From Pantoea eucalypti (GTDB lineage Bacteria; Pseudomonadota; Gammaproteobacteria; Enterobacterales; Enterobacteriaceae), in NCBI RefSeq assembly GCF_009646115.1, contig NZ_CP045720.1:806001-870000 (forward strand): a DNA stretch of 64,000 bases. Direction: 5' to 3'. The notes below the pieces were generated by a model that saw only the letters and a list, made by a program, of their open reading frames with translations, had not been told where the DNA came from and did not search any database. This document shows, piece after piece, positions 38,368 to 49,000 of this stretch. A program made the translations under genes and the position numbers. The first letter of the stretch is position 1. Every line of letters starts with the position of its first letter.

Positions 38368-38891
38368 AAATCGCAGGATTCAGCCTGCTGGAGATGCTGA
38401 TCGCCATGGCAATCAGCGCCGTCATCATGCTCAGTGTTGGCCGTTTTCTGCCATTGCTGCTGGCAGAGAACGCGGGTGTGCTGCAACGGGCACAGCTGCG
38501 TCAGGAGTTACAGCAGATGATGGCAACGCTGGAAAAGTCGGTGCGGCGTGCGGGTTATTGTCACGGTGAGTGTGGCAAGGAGGCACTGAAAATCAGTGAA
38601 AATTGCCTGCTGCTGCGCTGGGATGAAAACAGCAACGGTCAATGGGAAGGGGTAAGCCATGCAGAGAGTGACTATTACGGTTATCGCCTGCGACAACAGC
38701 AGCTTGAGATGCAGCGTGGTGTTGAGCAGTGTCAGTCAGCAGGCTGGGAGCGGCTCTCCGATCCCGCGTTTATGACGCTGGAGCAGTTCAGCGTGAGCCA
38801 GCAGGGCAGGCAGGTCAGGATAGTGTTGCAGGGTCGGGCTGGTCGCTGGCTTGAAACCGTGGAGAGCTGGATTGAGGGAGAGAACCTGTGA
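38358..38891 (+). CDS. ppdB: Prepilin peptidase-dependent protein B (pseudopilin-like)
   Basis: 177 residues. Leader MPLKIAG, then FSLLEMLIAMAISAVIML: prepilin cleavage site, E5 and hydrophobic helix. The middle motif RRAGYCHGEC resembles E. coli PpdB. Overlaps ppdA by 10 nt and ygdB by 4 nt. PulJ/GspJ-like place in the cluster is inference. Confidence 0.88.
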   Translation: MPLKIAGFSLLEMLIAMAISAVIMLSVGRFLPLLLAENAGVLQRAQLRQELQQMMATLEKSVRRAGYCHGECGKEALKISENCLLLRWDENSNGQWEGVSHAESDYYGYRLRQQQLEMQRGVEQCQSAGWERLSDPAFMTLEQFSVSQQGRQVRIVLQGRAGRWLETVESWIEGENL

Positions 38892-39292
38892 AGCAGCGAG
38901 GCAGCAGCGCCATGGGCATGGTGTTAATGATTATGGTCATCGGGAGTTTTACGCTGCACGCCAGCCGAAAGATGTCAGAGCAGGGAATGCGACTGCTGGC
39001 CGATGAGCAGCAGTTTGTGCAGGATTTCTGGCGGGCGCAGTCGGCGCTGCAATGGGGTTTATCCCTGAACTGGCCAGCCAGTGAGGCGGCCCGCTGTCAG
39101 CAGGATGATCGCCAGGGCTGGCGCAGCTGTTTACAACGAGGAGAAAAGGATGAAGGTCTGCTTAAAGGTGAGGCAAGCGGCAGTGGCATGGCGGTCTGGC
39201 ATTGGGTCCGGCTACAGGGCAATCAGATTACCGCGTTGCCGCATGGCTGGATCGACTATTGCCCGCTCACGCCTCTGGCAGCCTGTTTGTAA
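38888..39292 (+). CDS. ygdB: YgdB family protein (DUF2509)
   Basis: 134 residues, GTG start overlapping the ppdB stop by 4 nt. A hydrophobic N-terminus (SSAMGMVLMIMVIGSF) resembles the helix of GspK-like minor pseudopilins but without a classical G-F-T-L-x-E site. Ends with WIDYCPLTPLAACL, matching the E. coli YgdB C-terminal pattern. Function unknown. Confidence 0.82.
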   Translation: MKQRGSSAMGMVLMIMVIGSFTLHASRKMSEQGMRLLADEQQFVQDFWRAQSALQWGLSLNWPASEAARCQQDDRQGWRSCLQRGEKDEGLLKGEASGSGMAVWHWVRLQGNQITALPHGWIDYCPLTPLAACL

Positions 39293-39578
39293 GCGCGATG
39301 GATTCAGCCTGCCGGAAGTGTTGTTTGCTCTGCTGTTAATGGCATTAAGCAGCAACACCCTGTTGCACTATCATCGCGCACTGGCAGTGGGATTCAGCCA
39401 GCAATGGTATCAGCGTGAGGCATGGCGGGTTGCTGAGCAACGTCTGGCAGGGCATGAAGTGGCAGGCTGGAAATCCACGCTGCAAGAGCAGAGCAGTCCC
39501 TCAGGCTGCACTCTGGAGCGGGCTGACGTAACGGGGCCTTATCAGCGTAGTGCCAGCCTGACACGCCTGCGTTGTTAA
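39243..39578 (+). CDS. ppdC: Prepilin peptidase-dependent protein C (pseudopilin-like)
   Basis: About 111 residues if started at ATG 39243. The prepilin site is G21 before FSLPEVLFALLLMALSS (E at +5), and the C-terminus ends TRLRC. No ATG, GTG or TTG lies between 39243 and the cleavage site, so the start overlaps ygdB by 50 nt with a 20-residue leader, or a rarer codon is used nearer the site. Last of the ppdA-ppdB-ygdB-ppdC set, 101 nt before recC, as in E. coli. Confidence 0.75.
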   Translation: MAGSTIARSRLWQPVCKRDGFSLPEVLFALLLMALSSNTLLHYHRALAVGFSQQWYQREAWRVAEQRLAGHEVAGWKSTLQEQSSPSGCTLERADVTGPYQRSASLTRLRC

Positions 39579-39679
39579 ACGTCGCGGGTCGCCCTTTTGA
39601 TGGGTTTCAACGGCGATACGCGGTAAAGTGAGAGTGCCGCAATACCGCAGTCATGTTCTGAGTTATCACAGGAGTTTTC

Positions 39680-42600
39680 ATGTTTCACGTTTATCACTCA
39701 AATCAGCTTGATGTTCTGAAAATTCTGGCGGCTGCGGTGATTAAACATGATCCTCTTGATGATCCTTTCGCCTCAGAAATGGTGCTGGTGCAGAGCCCGG
39801 GGATGGCGCAGTGGCTGCAAATGGAGCTGGCGCAAACCTTTGGTATTGCGGCCAATATCGAATTCCCGCTGCCTGCCAGTTTTATCTGGGAGATGTTCGT
39901 CCGCGTTCTGCCTGATATTCCGGTTGAAAGTGCCTTCAGTAAGGCCAGCATGGGCTGGAAGCTGATGCACCGGCTGCCGGTGATGCTGGAGCAGGAAGAG
40001 TTCACCTCTTTACGCCACTATCTCCATGACGACGGGGATAAGCGAAAGCTGTTTCAGCTCAGCGCCCGCGTAGCCGATCTGTTCGACCAGTATCTGGTCT
40101 ATCGCGCCGACTGGCTCAATAGCTGGGAGCGTGGCGAAACCATTGAGGGGCTGGGCGAGGCGCAGCGCTGGCAGGCCGCACTGTGGCGCGATCTGGTGAG
40201 TTATACCCAGGCGCTGGGGCAGCCTGAATGGCACCGTGCCAACCTCTATTCACGATTCATCCAGACGCTCGGGCAGGCGAAAAGCACGCCGGAAAATCTG
40301 CCCAAACGCATCTTCATCTGTGGCATCTCTGCGCTGCCGCCGGTTTACCTGCAGGCGTTGCAGGCGCTGGGACGGCACATCGACATCCATCTGCTGTTCA
40401 CCAATCCCTGCCGCGATTACTGGGGTGACATTCAGGACTATGCGTTTCTGGCAAAACTGCAAAGCCGTCAGCGCCGACGTCATGGTGCTGATGAATCTCG
40501 CGGACTCTTCCGGGATGCAGAGCAGGCACCCGCGCTGTTTAACGACGCGGGCGAACAGCAGCTGACCAATCCGTTGCTCGCCTCATGGGGCAAGCTGGGG
40601 CGCGATAACCTGTTTCTGCTCAGTCAGATGGACTCTAACGACGATATCGATGCGTTTGTGGATGTCGAGCCAGACAACCTGCTGCACTGCATGCAGCACG
40701 ATCTTCTCAATCTGCAGGATAACGCCGTTATCGGCTTGAATGCGGCGGAACTGGCGCACAGCGATCAGAAGCGCTGCCTGGATCCGGCGGATCGCTCAAT
40801 TGCGGTGCAGGTCTGTCACAGTGCGCAGCGTGAAGTTGAAGTATTGCAGGATCATCTGCTGGCGATGATGGAGGCCGATCCGACGCTGAAAGCGCGTGAC
40901 ATCATCGTCATGGTGGCGGATATCGACGCCTACGCCCCGTTTATTCAGGCTGTGTTCGCCAACGCACCTGCCGATCGCTATCTGCCGTTTGCCATTTCAG
41001 ATCGCCGTGCCAGTCAGGCGCATCCGGCCATTGTCGCGTTTCTTCATCTGTTAGCACTGCCGGACAGCCGTTTTGTCTCAGAGGATGTACTGGCGCTGCT
41101 GGATGTTCCGGCGCTGGCCTCCCACTTCGCCATTGATGAAAGCGGCCTGCGCTTACTGCGGCGCTGGGTCAGCGAATCGGGTGTGCGCTGGGGGCTGGAT
41201 GATGCCAGTGTTGAAGCCCTTTCACTTCCTGTCACCGGGCAGCACACCTGGCGTTTTGGCCTGCAGCGTATGCTGCTGGGCTATGCGATGGAGAGCCACA
41301 ATGGAGACTGGGAGGGGATTCTGCCTTATGACGAGTCGGGTGGTCTGGCAGGCGAACTGGCGGGCCATCTGGCAGAGCTGCTCTCACGGCTTAATCACTG
41401 GCGACAGCGGCTAGCTGAACCGCGGCCACTGGCGGCCTGGCTGACCCTGTGCCGGGAACTGCTGAACGCCTTTTTCAGCCCCGATGCAGAAACCGAGGCC
41501 GCCTTGCTGCTGGTGGAAGAGCAGTGGCAGCAATTGATTGAATATGGCATGGATGCACGGTTTGAAGAGGCGATTCCGGTGGCGCTGTTGCGCGATGATC
41601 TGCGTAGCCGGCTTGATCAGCAACGCATCAGCCAGCGATTCCTGGCAGGACAGATTAACTTCTGTACCCTGATGCCGATGCGCTCCATCCCTTTTCAGCT
41701 GGTCTGTTTGCTGGGCATGAATGACGGCGTCTATCCGCGCACCCTGGCGCCATTAGGCTTTGATCTGATGCAGCAACAGTCCCGCAAAGGCGATCGCAGT
41801 CGCCGCGATGATGACCGCTACCTCTTCCTGGAAGCGATGATTTCGGCACAGCGGCAGCTCTATATCAGCTATATCGGCCGGGCGATTCAGGATAATACGG
41901 AACGCTACCCTTCGGTGCTGGTCACAGAATTACTGGAGTACATCGGACAAAGTTTTTATCTGGACGGTGATGGGCACCTTGAGCTGGATGAGAGTGCTGA
42001 ACGGGTGCGGATGCATTTGCAGCACCTGCACAGCCGGATGCCCTTTGCTGCGGAGAACTTTAAGCCGGCGGCCAGAATGCAGAGTTTCGCGCGTGAATGG
42101 CTGCCTGCCGCGCAGGGGACGGGGCAGCCCCAGCCCGATTTTGTTCAGCCACTTGAGGCGCCGGTAACGGATGCGCTGACACTGGAGGCGCTTCTGCGCT
42201 TCTGGCGGCATCCGGTGCGTGCCTGGTTTCATCAGCGGCTTGGCGTGAGCTTCTGGCTGGAGGAGGACGAACTGCCTGACAGCGAGCCGTTTGCGCTCGA
42301 CAACCTGGAACGTTATCAGATCAACGCACAATTGCTGAATGCTCTGGTCGAAGGCGAGGATACGCAGCGGCTCTATACATACCATCGTGCGGCCGGCAAT
42401 CTGCCTTATGGCGCCTTCGGTGAGCTGTTCTGGCAGGCGCAGCGTGATGAGATGCAGGAAGTGGCGGCAGAAGTCGTGACGCAACGCAGCGACGGCGAGA
42501 GCTGGGAAGTGAATCTGCAACTTGAGCAGGTCAGCTTAACCGGCTGGCTGACACAGGTGCAGGGTGATGGATTACTGCGCTGGCGACCTGGCGTGCTCAA

Positions 42601-43057
42601 TATGAACGACGGACTGCTGCTCTGGCTGGAGCATCTGGTCTACTGCGCGCTGGGAGGCACCGGCAGCAGCCGGATGTTTGGCCGGCAGCAAAGCCGCTGG
42701 TGTTTCCTTGCCGTACCGCAACAAGAGGCGATCGCTGCCCTGAATGAGTATGTCGCTGGCTATCTTGCCGGTATGCGTCAGCCGCTGATGCTGCTCAACA
42801 GGAGCGGCGGCGCATGGCTCACCGCCAGCTATGACAAAAAAAGTCAGCAGTTGCTGACTGATGAGGCGACTCAGCTCAAGGCGCGCAATCGCCTGCTGAC
42901 GGCCTGGTCTGGCAACTATCAGGTTGAGGGTGAAGGCAGCGATCCCTATCTGCAACGTCTTTGCCGGGTACTGGATGTGCCACAATTACAACAGATAACT
43001 GAGGCGGCACAGCGCTGGTATTTACCGGTGCTGGCTGCACATCAGGATGATGAATAG
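39680..43057 (+). CDS. recC: Exonuclease V (RecBCD) gamma subunit RecC
   Basis: 1125 residues (E. coli 1122). RecC clamps RecB and RecD, splits the strands and reads Chi through inactive helicase and nuclease folds. Strong family stretches: MVLVQSPGMAQWLQMEL near the N-terminus, RVFICGISALPPVYLQALQALG-like, MVADIDAYAPFIQAVF, and CTLMPMRSIPFQLVCLLGMNDGVYPR. GGAG ribosome site 6 nt before ATG 39680. Confidence 0.97.
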   Translation: MFHVYHSNQLDVLKILAAAVIKHDPLDDPFASEMVLVQSPGMAQWLQMELAQTFGIAANIEFPLPASFIWEMFVRVLPDIPVESAFSKASMGWKLMHRLPVMLEQEEFTSLRHYLHDDGDKRKLFQLSARVADLFDQYLVYRADWLNSWERGETIEGLGEAQRWQAALWRDLVSYTQALGQPEWHRANLYSRFIQTLGQAKSTPENLPKRIFICGISALPPVYLQALQALGRHIDIHLLFTNPCRDYWGDIQDYAFLAKLQSRQRRRHGADESRGLFRDAEQAPALFNDAGEQQLTNPLLASWGKLGRDNLFLLSQMDSNDDIDAFVDVEPDNLLHCMQHDLLNLQDNAVIGLNAAELAHSDQKRCLDPADRSIAVQVCHSAQREVEVLQDHLLAMMEADPTLKARDIIVMVADIDAYAPFIQAVFANAPADRYLPFAISDRRASQAHPAIVAFLHLLALPDSRFVSEDVLALLDVPALASHFAIDESGLRLLRRWVSESGVRWGLDDASVEALSLPVTGQHTWRFGLQRMLLGYAMESHNGDWEGILPYDESGGLAGELAGHLAELLSRLNHWRQRLAEPRPLAAWLTLCRELLNAFFSPDAETEAALLLVEEQWQQLIEYGMDARFEEAIPVALLRDDLRSRLDQQRISQRFLAGQINFCTLMPMRSIPFQLVCLLGMNDGVYPRTLAPLGFDLMQQQSRKGDRSRRDDDRYLFLEAMISAQRQLYISYIGRAIQDNTERYPSVLVTELLEYIGQSFYLDGDGHLELDESAERVRMHLQHLHSRMPFAAENFKPAARMQSFAREWLPAAQGTGQPQPDFVQPLEAPVTDALTLEALLRFWRHPVRAWFHQRLGVSFWLEEDELPDSEPFALDNLERYQINAQLLNALVEGEDTQRLYTYHRAAGNLPYGAFGELFWQAQRDEMQEVAAEVVTQRSDGESWEVNLQLEQVSLTGWLTQVQGDGLLRWRPGVLNMNDGLLLWLEHLVYCALGGTGSSRMFGRQQSRWCFLAVPQQEAIAALNEYVAGYLAGMRQPLMLLNRSGGAWLTASYDKKSQQLLTDEATQLKARNRLLTAWSGNYQVEGEGSDPYLQRLCRVLDVPQLQQITEAAQRWYLPVLAAHQDDE

Positions 43058-43163
43058 CCATCAGAAAGCGTTTTGCTAACTGATTCATTACACAGCAATT
43101 TTGCTCTGCTTTGAGCCGCCGCGTCCGATATTGGCGGCTTATCGGGAAATGAAAGGGGTTTAG

Positions 43164-46055
43164 ATGCGGGTACACGCACGCTGGATAGCGGCGCTAATGT
43201 TAAGCCTGGTGGCTTGCACGGCACAGGCGCAGACATCTTCAGGCTGGCAGCCAGTTAACGACACCATTCACAAAAGTGAACAGGATCCTCGTCATTATCA
43301 GGCTATACGGCTGGACAACGGGATGACGGTGTTACTGGTTTCCGATCCTGTGGCGCCGAAATCGCTGGCGGCGCTGACGCTGCCGATAGGATCGCTGGAC
43401 GATCCCGATCAGCAGGCGGGGCTGGCGCACTACCTTGAGCATATGGTGCTGATGGGCTCAAAACATTATCCGCAACCCGACAATCTGGCTGAATTCCTGA
43501 AAAAGCATGGCGGCAGCCACAACGCCAGCACGGCCTCTTACCGCACCGCTTTTTATCTGGAAGTGGAAAACGATTCGCTGGAGCCTGCGGTGGATCGCCT
43601 GGCGGATGCCGTGGCCGAGCCGCTGCTGGATCCGGTTAATGCCGACCGTGAGCGCCATGCTGTGAATGCGGAGCTGACCATGGCCCGCTCGCGTGATGGC
43701 CTGCGTATGGCACAGGTCGGTGCTGAAACCCTGAACCCGGCACATCCGGCATCACGTTTCTCGGGCGGCAATCTTGAAACCCTGAAAGATAAACCCGGCA
43801 GCAAACTGCACCAGGCGCTGCTCGATTTTTACCATACTCATTACTCCGCCAACCTGATGAAGGCGGTGATCTACAGCAATAAACCGCTGCCGGAAATGGC
43901 GTCAATTGCAGCTAAAACCTTTGGGCGGGTACAAAATCATAATGCCAGCGTGCCAGACATTACGGTGCCGGTGGTGACCGATGCCCAGCAGGGCGTCATT
44001 ATTCATTACGTTCCTGCACAGCCGCGCAAGCAGCTTAAAATTGAGTTCCGCATTGCCAACAACAGTGATCGCTTCCGCAGTAAAACCGACACGCTGATTA
44101 GCTACTTAATCAGTAATCGCAGTAAAAACACGCTCACCGACTGGCTGCAAAAACAGGGACTGGCCGATGGAGTGAATGCAGGCGCGGACCCAATGACCGA
44201 GCGTAATAGCGGCGTGTTTGCTATTACCGTCTCACTCACGGATAAAGGCCTGGCACAGCGTGATGACGTGGTGGCGGCGATCTTCAGCTACATCCATCTG
44301 CTGCGTCAGCAGGGCGATGATAAGCGTTATTTCGACGAAGTTTCACACGTGCTGGCACTCGACTTCCGCTACCCCTCTATTACCCGCGATATGGATTATA
44401 TTGAATGGCTGGTTGATACCATGCTGCGCGTACCGGTGGAAGATACGCTGGATGCACCTTATCTGGCGGATCAGTACGATGCCGCGGCGATCAAATCCCG
44501 GCTTGAAGAGATGACCCCGCAGCATGCGCGAATCTGGTACATCAGTCCGCAGGAGCCGCACAATAAAACCGCCTATTTTGTGGAAGCGCCTTATCAGGTT
44601 GAGAAGATCACGCCACAAACGTTTGCCGACTGGCAGCAGCGCGCCAGTCAGATTTCGCTGGCGATGCCGGTGCTGAACCCCTATATCCCGGATGACTTCA
44701 CCCTGTTGCCATCAGACGGTAAAACGTATCAGCATCCGGTGAAGCTGGATAACGAAGATGGTATGCGCATTTACTGGATGCCCAGCCGCTATTATGCCAG
44801 CGAGCCCAAAGCGGCCATAACCCTCGCGTTACGTAACCGGCATGCTATCAGCGATGCCCGTCAGCAGGTGCTGTTTGGCCTCAATGACTACCTCTCAAGT
44901 CTGGCACTGGACACGTTAAACTCACAGGCCTCGGTGGGCGGCATCAGCTTCTCAACTGGTGAGGATGACGGGCTGGTGTTCAGCGCCAGTGGCTTTACTC
45001 AGCGCCTGCCCACGCTGCTGAAGAAACTGGTAGAAGGTTATGCCACCTTCCAGCCGACAGAACAGCAGCTGGCGCAGGCTAAATCCTGGTATCTGGAGCG
45101 GCTGGACGCGGCGGAGAAAGGCAAGGCGTTTGAACAGGCGATTCAGCCGATGCAGTTGCTCTCACAGTTGCCTTATACCCAGCGCGAAACCCGTCGCAAG
45201 CTGGTGAGCACGCTCACACTGAAGGATGTAACGACCTATCGCGACTCGCTGTTCCGCGACGCGACCCCGGAGATGCTGGTGGTGGGTAATCTCAGTGCGG
45301 AGAGTGTGAAGCAACTGGGACATGAGCTTAAACAGCAGGTGCAGAGTAATGCGACCCGCGACTGGCACAGCCAGTATGTGGCCATTAAAAAACCGATGAA
45401 AGCCAACCTGCAACAGCAGGGCAGCAGCACTGACTCCGCCCTTGCCGCGCTCTATGTTCCACTGGGATACAGCGAATATCAGAGCATGGCGCACAGTTCT
45501 ATGCTGAGTCAGATTGTGCAGCCCTGGTTCTACAATCAGTTGCGCACCAAAGAGCAGCTCGGCTATGCCGTCTTTGCCTTCCAGATGCCAGTGGGCCGTC
45601 AGTGGGGCATCGGTTTCCTGCTGCAGAGTAATAGCAAGCAACCGGGCTGGCTATTGCAGCGCTATCAGGCCTTCTATCCGCAGGCAGAAAAGCGTCTTCG
45701 CAGCATGAGTCAGGCAGACTTTGTTCAGTATCAGCAGGCGATGATCAATGATTTGCAGCAGCGTCCTCAGACGCTCTTTGAGGAAGCGGACCGTTATAGC
45801 CGCGACTTTGATCGACAGAATGATCTGTTTAACACCCGGCAAAAAATGGCCGAGCAGGTGGCGCGCTTAACCCCGGCCAGCCTGGCTGACTTTTTCCGGC
45901 AGGCGGTGATCGAACACAAGGGCATGGTGATGACGTCGCAGATTGCCGGCACCGGCAACGGCAAGGTTGAATTTGCCCACCAGCCTGGCTGGAAAACCTG
46001 GAAAGAACTGGCGAAACTGCAGCAGTCGCTGCCGGTTAAGAGTGAGACCCAATGA
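43164..46055 (+). CDS. ptrA: Protease III (pitrilysin), M16 metallopeptidase
   Basis: 963 residues (E. coli 962) with a 23-residue signal peptide ending ACTAQAQ, so periplasmic. Inverted zinc motif HXXEH at H89-YLE92-H93 (LAHYLEHMVLMG) with the distal glutamate in HAVNAELTMARS. Degrades small peptides. Lying between recC and recB is the E. coli arrangement, though no shared function is known. Overlaps recB by 4 nt. Confidence 0.97.
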   Translation: MRVHARWIAALMLSLVACTAQAQTSSGWQPVNDTIHKSEQDPRHYQAIRLDNGMTVLLVSDPVAPKSLAALTLPIGSLDDPDQQAGLAHYLEHMVLMGSKHYPQPDNLAEFLKKHGGSHNASTASYRTAFYLEVENDSLEPAVDRLADAVAEPLLDPVNADRERHAVNAELTMARSRDGLRMAQVGAETLNPAHPASRFSGGNLETLKDKPGSKLHQALLDFYHTHYSANLMKAVIYSNKPLPEMASIAAKTFGRVQNHNASVPDITVPVVTDAQQGVIIHYVPAQPRKQLKIEFRIANNSDRFRSKTDTLISYLISNRSKNTLTDWLQKQGLADGVNAGADPMTERNSGVFAITVSLTDKGLAQRDDVVAAIFSYIHLLRQQGDDKRYFDEVSHVLALDFRYPSITRDMDYIEWLVDTMLRVPVEDTLDAPYLADQYDAAAIKSRLEEMTPQHARIWYISPQEPHNKTAYFVEAPYQVEKITPQTFADWQQRASQISLAMPVLNPYIPDDFTLLPSDGKTYQHPVKLDNEDGMRIYWMPSRYYASEPKAAITLALRNRHAISDARQQVLFGLNDYLSSLALDTLNSQASVGGISFSTGEDDGLVFSASGFTQRLPTLLKKLVEGYATFQPTEQQLAQAKSWYLERLDAAEKGKAFEQAIQPMQLLSQLPYTQRETRRKLVSTLTLKDVTTYRDSLFRDATPEMLVVGNLSAESVKQLGHELKQQVQSNATRDWHSQYVAIKKPMKANLQQQGSSTDSALAALYVPLGYSEYQSMAHSSMLSQIVQPWFYNQLRTKEQLGYAVFAFQMPVGRQWGIGFLLQSNSKQPGWLLQRYQAFYPQAEKRLRSMSQADFVQYQQAMINDLQQRPQTLFEEADRYSRDFDRQNDLFNTRQKMAEQVARLTPASLADFFRQAVIEHKGMVMTSQIAGTGNGKVEFAHQPGWKTWKELAKLQQSLPVKSETQ

Positions 46056-49000
46056 CGCAGTTACCGCCCGTATCGCTGAATCCCTTAACGCTGCCGCTCA
46101 GAGGCGAGCGGCTGATTGAGGCATCAGCAGGCACCGGAAAAACCTTTACCATTGGTCTGCTCTATCTGCGCCTGCTGCTGGGACTCGGCGGCGAAAACGC
46201 GTATAGCCGGCCACTCTCGGTAGAAGAAATTTTAGTGGTGACCTTCACCGAGGCCGCGACGGCGGAGTTACGCGGCCGCATCCGCGAGAATATTCATCAG
46301 CTGCGGCTGGCCTGTATTCGCGGCGAAAGCCGCAATCCGATGCACCAGTTGCTGCTGGCGCAGATGCCCGATCTGAGTCAGGCCGCTGCGCAGCTGCTGG
46401 CGGCTGAACGCCAGATGGATGAAGCCGCCATCTTCACCATTCACGGCTTCTGTCAGCGAATGCTGAATCTCAACGCGTTTGAATCGGGCATGCTATTCGA
46501 GCAGGAGTTGATAGAAGATGAACAGGCACTGCTCAAGCAGTCCACTGCCGATTTCTGGCGGCGTCAGTGCTATCCACTCAGTCTGGATGTGGCACGGATT
46601 ATCGCCGCAGAGTGGAGCGGACCCGACAGCCTGCTGACGACACTGCGCCCCTGGCTACAGGGTGAGTCACCAGTGCTCAAACGGCCGCCCGCTGCCGATG
46701 AGGATCTGGCGTCACGTCACGCCCGCAATCTGGCGCGCATCAACGCCATGAAGCAGCAGTGGCAGGCGCTGAGCGCCGATGTTGAAGGGATGATCAGCGC
46801 ATCTGGCGTTGATAAGCGTAGCTATAGCAGTAAACACCTGCCCAACTGGGTCGCCCGCGTCACGCAGTGGGCCAGCAGCGAAACGCGTGATTATCAGTTG
46901 CCTAAAGAGCTGGAGCGTTTTGGACAGCAGGTGCTTGATGAGAAAACGAAAAAGGGTGAAGCACCGCGCCATTCGCTGTTTGAGGCTGTTGATCAGTTTC
47001 TGGCAGAACCGCTGTCGCTGCGGGATGTGATCATTGCGCAGGCGCTGACCGATGTACGAGCCACAGTTCAGCGCGAGAAACGGTTACGTGCGCTGTTAGG
47101 TTTCGATGACCTGCTCAGTAAGCTGGATGAAGCGTTGCAGCAGCCGGGCGGCGTGTTGCTGGCTGAAACTATCCGGGCGCGTTTCCCGGTGGCACTGATT
47201 GATGAATTTCAGGATACCGATCCACAGCAGTATCGCATCTTCCGTACGCTCTACATTAATCAGCCAGAACAGGCGCTGTTTCTGATCGGTGACCCCAAGC
47301 AGGCCATCTATGCGTTTCGCGGTGCGGATATTTTTACCTACTTGCGGGCCAGAAACGAAGTCAGTGCTCACTACACACTTGATACTAACTGGCGTTCTTC
47401 ACCTGAGATGGTCGAGAGCGTCAATCGCCTCTTTTCTCAGATCGATTCGCCTTTTCTGTTTTCGGCGATCCCCTTTCAGCCGGTAATTCCCGCTGCGCCC
47501 AACCAGTCATTGAAGCTGATTTTTGACGAGCAGCAGCAACCGGCGTTGCGGTTCTGGCTGCAGCCCGGTGAGGGCGTCGGTAACAGCGATTACCAGCAGT
47601 TTATGGCGCAACAGTGTGCGGCGGATATCAGCCGCTGGCTGGTGGCCGGACAGCAGGGACGTGCCTGCCTGGGCAAAGGCGACGCGCTACAGCCAGTGCG
47701 GGCTTCTGATATTACCGTGCTGGTGCGCAGTCGCAATGAGGCCGGTTTGATTCGCGACGCGCTGAATGCGTTGTCAATTCCCTCGGTCTATCTCTCCAGC
47801 CGGGACAGCGTTTACACCACGCCGGAAGCGCGCGAATTACTCTGGTTACTTCAGGCGATTCAGGCTCCTGAACAGGAACGGCTGCTGCGTAGCGCACTGG
47901 CCACCTCTATTTTTGCTATTGATGCCGCGACGCTGGATGCGCTGACACAGAATGAACGCGAGTGGGATGCGCTGGTGGAGCAGTTTGCCGTCTGGCAGCA
48001 GTTGTGGCACCAGCGCGGCGTGTTACCGATGCTGCGTGATGTCATGATCAAGCGGCAGCTGGCGGAAAATATGCTGGCCTCGGAGAACGGGGAACGTCGC
48101 CTGACGGACCTGATGCATCTGGGTGAACTGCTGCAGGAAGCTTCAGTACAGCTGGAGAGTCCTCACGCCCTGGTGCGTTTTCTGGCGCAGCAGATTGCCC
48201 GACCAAACAGCCAGGCCGCCAGCCAGCAGCTGCGTCTGGAAAGCGACCGCCATCTGGTGCAAATCGTCACCATCCACAAATCGAAAGGGCTGCAGTATCC
48301 CCTGGTATGGCTGCCGTTTGCTGCCGGATTCCGCGAGGCGGCCAGCGCGCTTTATCACGATCGTGACAACTTCATGGCGCTGCTTGATGTGCAGGGCGAT
48401 GCACAGAGTCTGGCGTTAGCCGAAGAGGAGCGTCTGGCGGAAGATTTGCGTCTGCTCTATGTGGCGCTGACCCGCTCGATCTATCACTGCAGCGTCGGCA
48501 TTGCACCGCTGATTAAAGGCACGCGAAAAAAAGAGGGCGAAAGCGATCTGCACAAAAGCGCGCTCGGGTATCTGGTGCAGCAGGGTGAGGCGGCGGATGC
48601 GCAGCAGCTCAGCCAGAAACTGAATGCGCTGACCGGTGAGGGGATTGCGCTGGTTGAAACCGATCTGATGCCGGGAGAAAGGTGGCAGGACGCTGAGCAC
48701 GGCAATGAGGTATTGAGCAGTCGCGACGTGACCCGCGCACTGGCGGATGCCTGGCGGGTCACCAGCTATTCCGGCCTGCAACAGCATCACAGCTCGTCAC
48801 TTCTTGATGCATTGCCAAACTTCGATATTGATGCGGCGGGCGAGGACGAGAGTGGTGAAGAGGCTGCATTGACACCGCACCATTTTCCGCGCGGTGCGGC
48901 GCCGGGCACCTTCCTGCACGGTTTGTTTGAGTCGATCGACTTTACCGAACCGCCGGATCGCGTCTGGCTGGAGGATCAGCTGCAGCATAATGGCTATCCG

